Part shown: one piece after another, positions 6,745 through 8,911 of the stretch
How the letters are laid out: every line of letters starts with the position of its first letter
Numbering within the stretch: position 1 is the first letter of the stretch
Source of the DNA: an uncultured Dietzia sp.
GTDB lineage: Bacteria > Actinomycetota > Actinomycetes > Mycobacteriales > Mycobacteriaceae
DNA length: 8,911 nucleotides
Assembly: GCA_946570335.1 (NCBI GenBank)
Contig: CAMNYG010000038.1
Span: 1-8,911, forward strand
Direction: 5' to 3'
Notes under the pieces: generated by a model
What the model was told of the DNA's origin: nothing
The model's input: only the letters and a program-made list of their open reading frames with translations
Databases searched by the model: none
Position numbers and translations under genes: made by a program

Positions 6745-6758
6745 GTGGCGTACGCCAC
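6745..6758. promoter_or_regulatory. Perfect 14-bp palindrome in the predicted alkW1 leader
   Basis: GTGGCGTACGCCAC is a perfect self-complementary sequence. It lies between the predicted alkW1 transcription start (around 6764) and the ribosome-binding site. It could be a second operator for a dimeric regulator, or part of a leader structure, although a loop-free palindrome makes a poor RNA hairpin. Nothing in the sequence identifies the protein that would bind. Confidence 0.5.
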
Positions 6759-6770
6759 GTCCTGGGCCCA

Positions 6771-6799
6771 ACTCTAGACAAACTACAGTGCCGTGTCTA
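6771..6799 (-). promoter_or_regulatory. Predicted alkW1 promoter
   Basis: On the - strand TAGACA (complement of 6794-6799) resembles the -35 consensus TTGACA at 5 of 6 bases. Seventeen bp later comes TAGAGT (complement of 6771-6776), which fits the TANNNT -10 pattern. Transcription would start near 6764, leaving a leader of about 50 nt. Both boxes lie inside the dyad at 6772-6825 or touch its edge, so a protein on that dyad would block polymerase. The start site is predicted only. Confidence 0.5.
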
Positions 6800-6825
6800 G
6801 ACATGGCGCGGTTGTTTGTCCAGAG
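6772..6825. promoter_or_regulatory. 54-bp nested dyad, probable TetR (AlkX) operator
   Basis: The segment is an imperfect palindrome centred between 6798 and 6799, with 22 of 27 positions pairing. The core is the perfect palindrome TGTCTAGACA (6794-6803). The outer arms CTCTAGACAAAC (6772-6783) and GTTTGTCCAGAG (6814-6825) pair at 11 of 12 positions. Read as half-sites, it is two overlapping copies of TCTAGACA-N13-TGTCTAGA, at 6773-6801 and 6796-6824, sharing the core; the last half-site has one change (TGTCCAGA). This could seat two repressor dimers side by side. It overlaps the predicted alkW1 promoter and lies about 200 bp before the ABC exporter gene, so it may influence both. AlkX is the natural candidate binder because it is encoded in the operon, but binding is inferred. 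Confidence 0.5.
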
Positions 6826-7002
6826 GCGTGGGCGTGTGGGCGAGCGCGATCACCAAGCGGTGGTGGCCACGAGGACGACGGAGGTGCCACCGACCACGCT
6901 CCCGATGACGACGACGACGCCGTCCCACTGCCGGGCGAGCCGGAATATCCGGGCCGTCGAAACGGTTGTACCGACAGATCGTCGGAGCCGGTTTTCCGAC
7001 AG
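6826..7002. other. Intergenic stretch before the ABC exporter; no gene called
   Basis: Apart from regulatory elements, the region between the dyad and the exporter's ribosome site holds no convincing gene. It should contain the exporter promoter, but I saw no clear -35/-10 pair. A - strand frame ending at the TGA at 6852-6850 has coding-like GC third positions and a Val-rich hydrophobic stretch of about 20 residues (6853-6924). It has no ATG, GTG or TTG start upstream as far as about 7045 inside the exporter gene, so I treat it as at most a remnant. Confidence 0.5.
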
Positions 7003-7010
7003 GGAAGGAG
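7003..7010 (+). promoter_or_regulatory. Ribosome-binding site deciding the ABC exporter start
   Basis: GGAAGGAG lies 9 nt before GTG 7020 and 15 nt before ATG 7026, favouring GTG. The upstream in-frame TTG at 6966 has no such site. Confidence 0.5.
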
Positions 7011-7019
7011 TGGCCCGAC

Positions 7020-8891
7020 GTGACGATGCAGCAGGCAGCCATGCGCACGCTGATGCGGGCCGAGAACAACAACATCTCGCTCGATCGCAGCGTGTTCACG
7101 CGCGAGAATTTCCGCCGCATCGGCCTCTTCGCGCGGCCCCACACCAAGAGGATCGCCATCTTCCTGGTGCTGTCGGTCTTCGGCGCCTCGCTCGCCGTGT
7201 TCACGCCCCTGCTCGCCGGCCGGGTGGTCACCGCGATCGTGGATCACGACTCGATCCGGGTCGTGGTTCTCCTCGCGGTGGCGATCGCCGTGATCGGGGT
7301 CGTGGAGGCCGCCACCGCGGTCTACACCCGCCTGTGGTCCGCGCGCATCGGCGAGGGCCTGATCTTCGACCTGCGCCGCGCGGTGTTCGACCACGTGCAG
7401 ACCATGCCCGTCGCCTTCTTCATGCGCACCCGCACCGGCGCCCTGGTCAGCCGCCTGAACAACGACGTGATGGGCGCCCAACGCGCCTTCTCCGACACTC
7501 TGTCCGGGGTCGTGTCCAACCTCGTGCAGCTCGCGCTGACGCTCGTCGTCATGGCCGGCATCAACTGGCAGCTCACCGTGCTCTCGGTGCTGCTGCTGCC
7601 GATCTTCCTGTTCCCGGCCCGGTACGTCGGTCGACGCCTGGCCAAACTGCGCCGCGAGGCCTCGGACCTCAACGCGTCGATGAACGACCAGATGACCGAG
7701 CGCTTCAACGCCGGCGGCGCCACCCTGGTCAAGCTCTTCGGCCGGCCGGAGGCCGAGTCCGCCGAGTTCGCCGCACGCGCCGGCCGCGTCCGGGGCATCG
7801 GCGTGCGCACCGCGCTGCTGATGAGCGTGTTCATGAACTCGCTGTCCCTGGTCTCGACCCTGGCGCTGGCCCTGGTCTACGGCCTGGGCGGCTGGTTCGC
7901 GTTGAACGGCGGGATGGACCCCGGGTCGGTCGTCGCGCTCGCCTTGCTGCTCACCCGGCTGTACGGACCGCTCACGTCACTGGCCAACGCACCCATGGAC
8001 GTGGTCACCGCGATAGTCAGCTTCGAGCGGGTCTTCGAGGTACTGGACCTCAAGCCCCTGCTGTCCGACGCCCCGGACGCCGTGGACGTCCCGGCCGGGC
8101 CCGTGACCATCGAGTTCGACGACGTGCGCTTCTCCTACCCGTCCGCCGACAAGGTCTCCCTGGCTTCCCTCGAAGAGGTCGCCGTTCTCGACACCCGCGG
8201 CGGGCAGGAGGTGCTCCACGGGGTCTCCTTCCGCGCCGAGCCGGGCCAGATGGTCGCTCTCGTCGGCTCGTCCGGGGCAGGGAAATCCACCATCGCCTCT
8301 CTGCTGCCGCGCCTGTATGACGTCGACTCGGGCGCGGTCCTGGTGTCCGGACTCGACGTGCGGAAGGTGACGTCGTCGTCGTTGCGTCGCACCGTTGGCA
8401 TGGTCACCCAGGACGGCCACCTCTTCCACGACACGATTCGCGCCAACCTGACCTTCGCGCGACCCGACGTCTCCGACGACACGGTGTGGGAGGCGCTGCG
8501 CCGCGCACGGCTCTCCGAGCTCGTGCGATCCCTGCCCGACGGCCTCGACACGGTGATCGGGGACCGTGGCTACCGGCTCTCCGGCGGCGAGCGACAGCGC
8601 CTGACGATCGCCCGACTGCTGATCGCGTCGCCGTCGGTCGTGGTGCTCGACGAGGCCACCAGTGCGCTCGACTCGACCAACGAGTCCGCCGTGCAGGAAG
8701 CCCTCTCCGAGGCCATGGCGCACCGCACCTCGCTGGTCATCGCGCATCGGCTGTCCACCGTGCGGGCCGCCGACCAGATCCTGGTGCTCGAAGCCGGGCG
8801 CGTGGTGGAGTCGGGGACGCACACCGAACTGCTCGCCGCGGGCGGCCGGTACTCCGAGCTCTACGAGACCCAGTTCGCGGAGCAGGAATAA
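7020..8891 (+). CDS. ABC exporter half-transporter (membrane domain fused to ATPase)
   Basis: This encodes 623 aa from GTG 7020, chosen for the GGAAGGAG 9 nt upstream. The N-terminal membrane domain has six hydrophobic segments at roughly residues 45-66, 81-103, 160-182, 184-203, 262-290 and 302-322. The C-terminal ATPase is complete: Walker A GSSGAGKST (416-424), Q-loop Q464, signature LSGGERQR (from 520), Walker B VVVLDE (540-545, catalytic E545) and H-loop H576 in IAHRLSTV. This is the usual single-chain half-exporter layout, expected to work as a dimer in the cytoplasmic membrane. Between the first strand (FSYP, 371-374) and the VLHGVSF strand there are about 25 extra residues (SLASLEEVAVLD...), an insertion I associate with one actinobacterial exporter subgroup. 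The substrate is unknown; lipids, drugs or hydrocarbon-derived compounds are possible. It is divergent from alkW1 and shares its upstream region, which hints at co-regulation but does not prove it. It ends 20 bp before the window edge. Confidence 0.5.
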   Translation: MTMQQAAMRTLMRAENNNISLDRSVFTRENFRRIGLFARPHTKRIAIFLVLSVFGASLAVFTPLLAGRVVTAIVDHDSIRVVVLLAVAIAVIGVVEAATAVYTRLWSARIGEGLIFDLRRAVFDHVQTMPVAFFMRTRTGALVSRLNNDVMGAQRAFSDTLSGVVSNLVQLALTLVVMAGINWQLTVLSVLLLPIFLFPARYVGRRLAKLRREASDLNASMNDQMTERFNAGGATLVKLFGRPEAESAEFAARAGRVRGIGVRTALLMSVFMNSLSLVSTLALALVYGLGGWFALNGGMDPGSVVALALLLTRLYGPLTSLANAPMDVVTAIVSFERVFEVLDLKPLLSDAPDAVDVPAGPVTIEFDDVRFSYPSADKVSLASLEEVAVLDTRGGQEVLHGVSFRAEPGQMVALVGSSGAGKSTIASLLPRLYDVDSGAVLVSGLDVRKVTSSSLRRTVGMVTQDGHLFHDTIRANLTFARPDVSDDTVWEALRRARLSELVRSLPDGLDTVIGDRGYRLSGGERQRLTIARLLIASPSVVVLDEATSALDSTNESAVQEALSEAMAHRTSLVIAHRLSTVRAADQILVLEAGRVVESGTHTELLAAGGRYSELYETQFAEQE

Positions 8892-8911
8892 CTCGAGCAA
8901 GCCGCGGATCC

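Noticed and set aside
6793..7023. Short + frame with an Asp run, upstream of the exporter, as a small acidic protein
   Set aside because: The Asp run comes from a GAC repeat. The frame starts inside the operator, lacks a ribosome site and overlaps the exporter start.
6686..8320. 544-codon + frame running across the alkW1 start, the operator and the exporter
   Set aside because: It crosses a regulatory region and is Arg/Pro/Gly-rich over the exporter, whose own frame carries all the ABC motifs.
8892..8911. CTCGAG, CCGCGG and GGATCC in the last 20 bases as a possible cloning linker
   Set aside because: Such sites are common by chance at this GC content, and GGATCC also occurs inside the window (for example 2770-2775). 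There is no other sign of vector sequence.

Overview
The window is very GC-rich actinobacterial DNA. Codon third positions are mostly G or C, GTG starts are used, and several starts look leaderless. The best clue to the organism is a membrane alkane hydroxylase fused to a C-terminal rubredoxin, followed directly by a TetR-family regulator. That arrangement is known as alkW1-alkX (also alkB-rub) in Dietzia, so I infer Dietzia or a close relative in the Mycobacteriales. I cannot confirm the species.

Region 1 (1-2740, + strand) is a likely operon. It starts with the 3' part of an FAD-dependent dehydrogenase of the 3-ketosteroid dehydrogenase/fumarate reductase type, cut off by the window edge. 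Two paralogous PaaI-like hotdog thioesterases follow, the first overlapping the dehydrogenase stop by 4 bp. A strong hairpin (2766-2804) ends the run and probably also serves the convergent short-chain dehydrogenase (SDR, 2807-3625, - strand). Region 2 (2807-4398) is this SDR gene and, divergent from it, a third thioesterase of the same family. Their start codons are separated by only 11 bp, where two overlapping TANNNT boxes each sit 6 nt before an ATG, suggesting interlocked leaderless promoters. The three thioesterases, the SDR and the flavoprotein look like a small lipid or steroid/terpenoid-type catabolic cluster, but the substrate cannot be read from the sequence.

Region 3 (4456-6830, - strand) is the alkane hydroxylase unit. 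The alkB-rubredoxin fusion is followed 3 bp later by the TetR gene. Upstream lies a 54-bp imperfect dyad made of two overlapping TCTAGACA-N13-TGTCTAGA elements that share a perfect 10-bp palindrome. It covers a plausible -35/-10 pair and is the best candidate for the TetR operator. A second perfect 14-bp palindrome lies between the predicted transcription start and the hydroxylase gene.

Region 4 (6831-8911, + strand) is a complete ABC exporter half-transporter (membrane domain plus ATPase), divergent from the hydroxylase and sharing its 305-bp upstream region.

Working model (inference): alkanes are hydroxylated at the membrane with electrons supplied by the built-in rubredoxin, and the TetR protein represses its own operon until a pathway product releases it. 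The neighbouring exporter, thioesterases and oxidoreductases may act on related lipophilic or acyl-CoA compounds. No RNA genes, insertion sequences or CRISPR arrays were seen.
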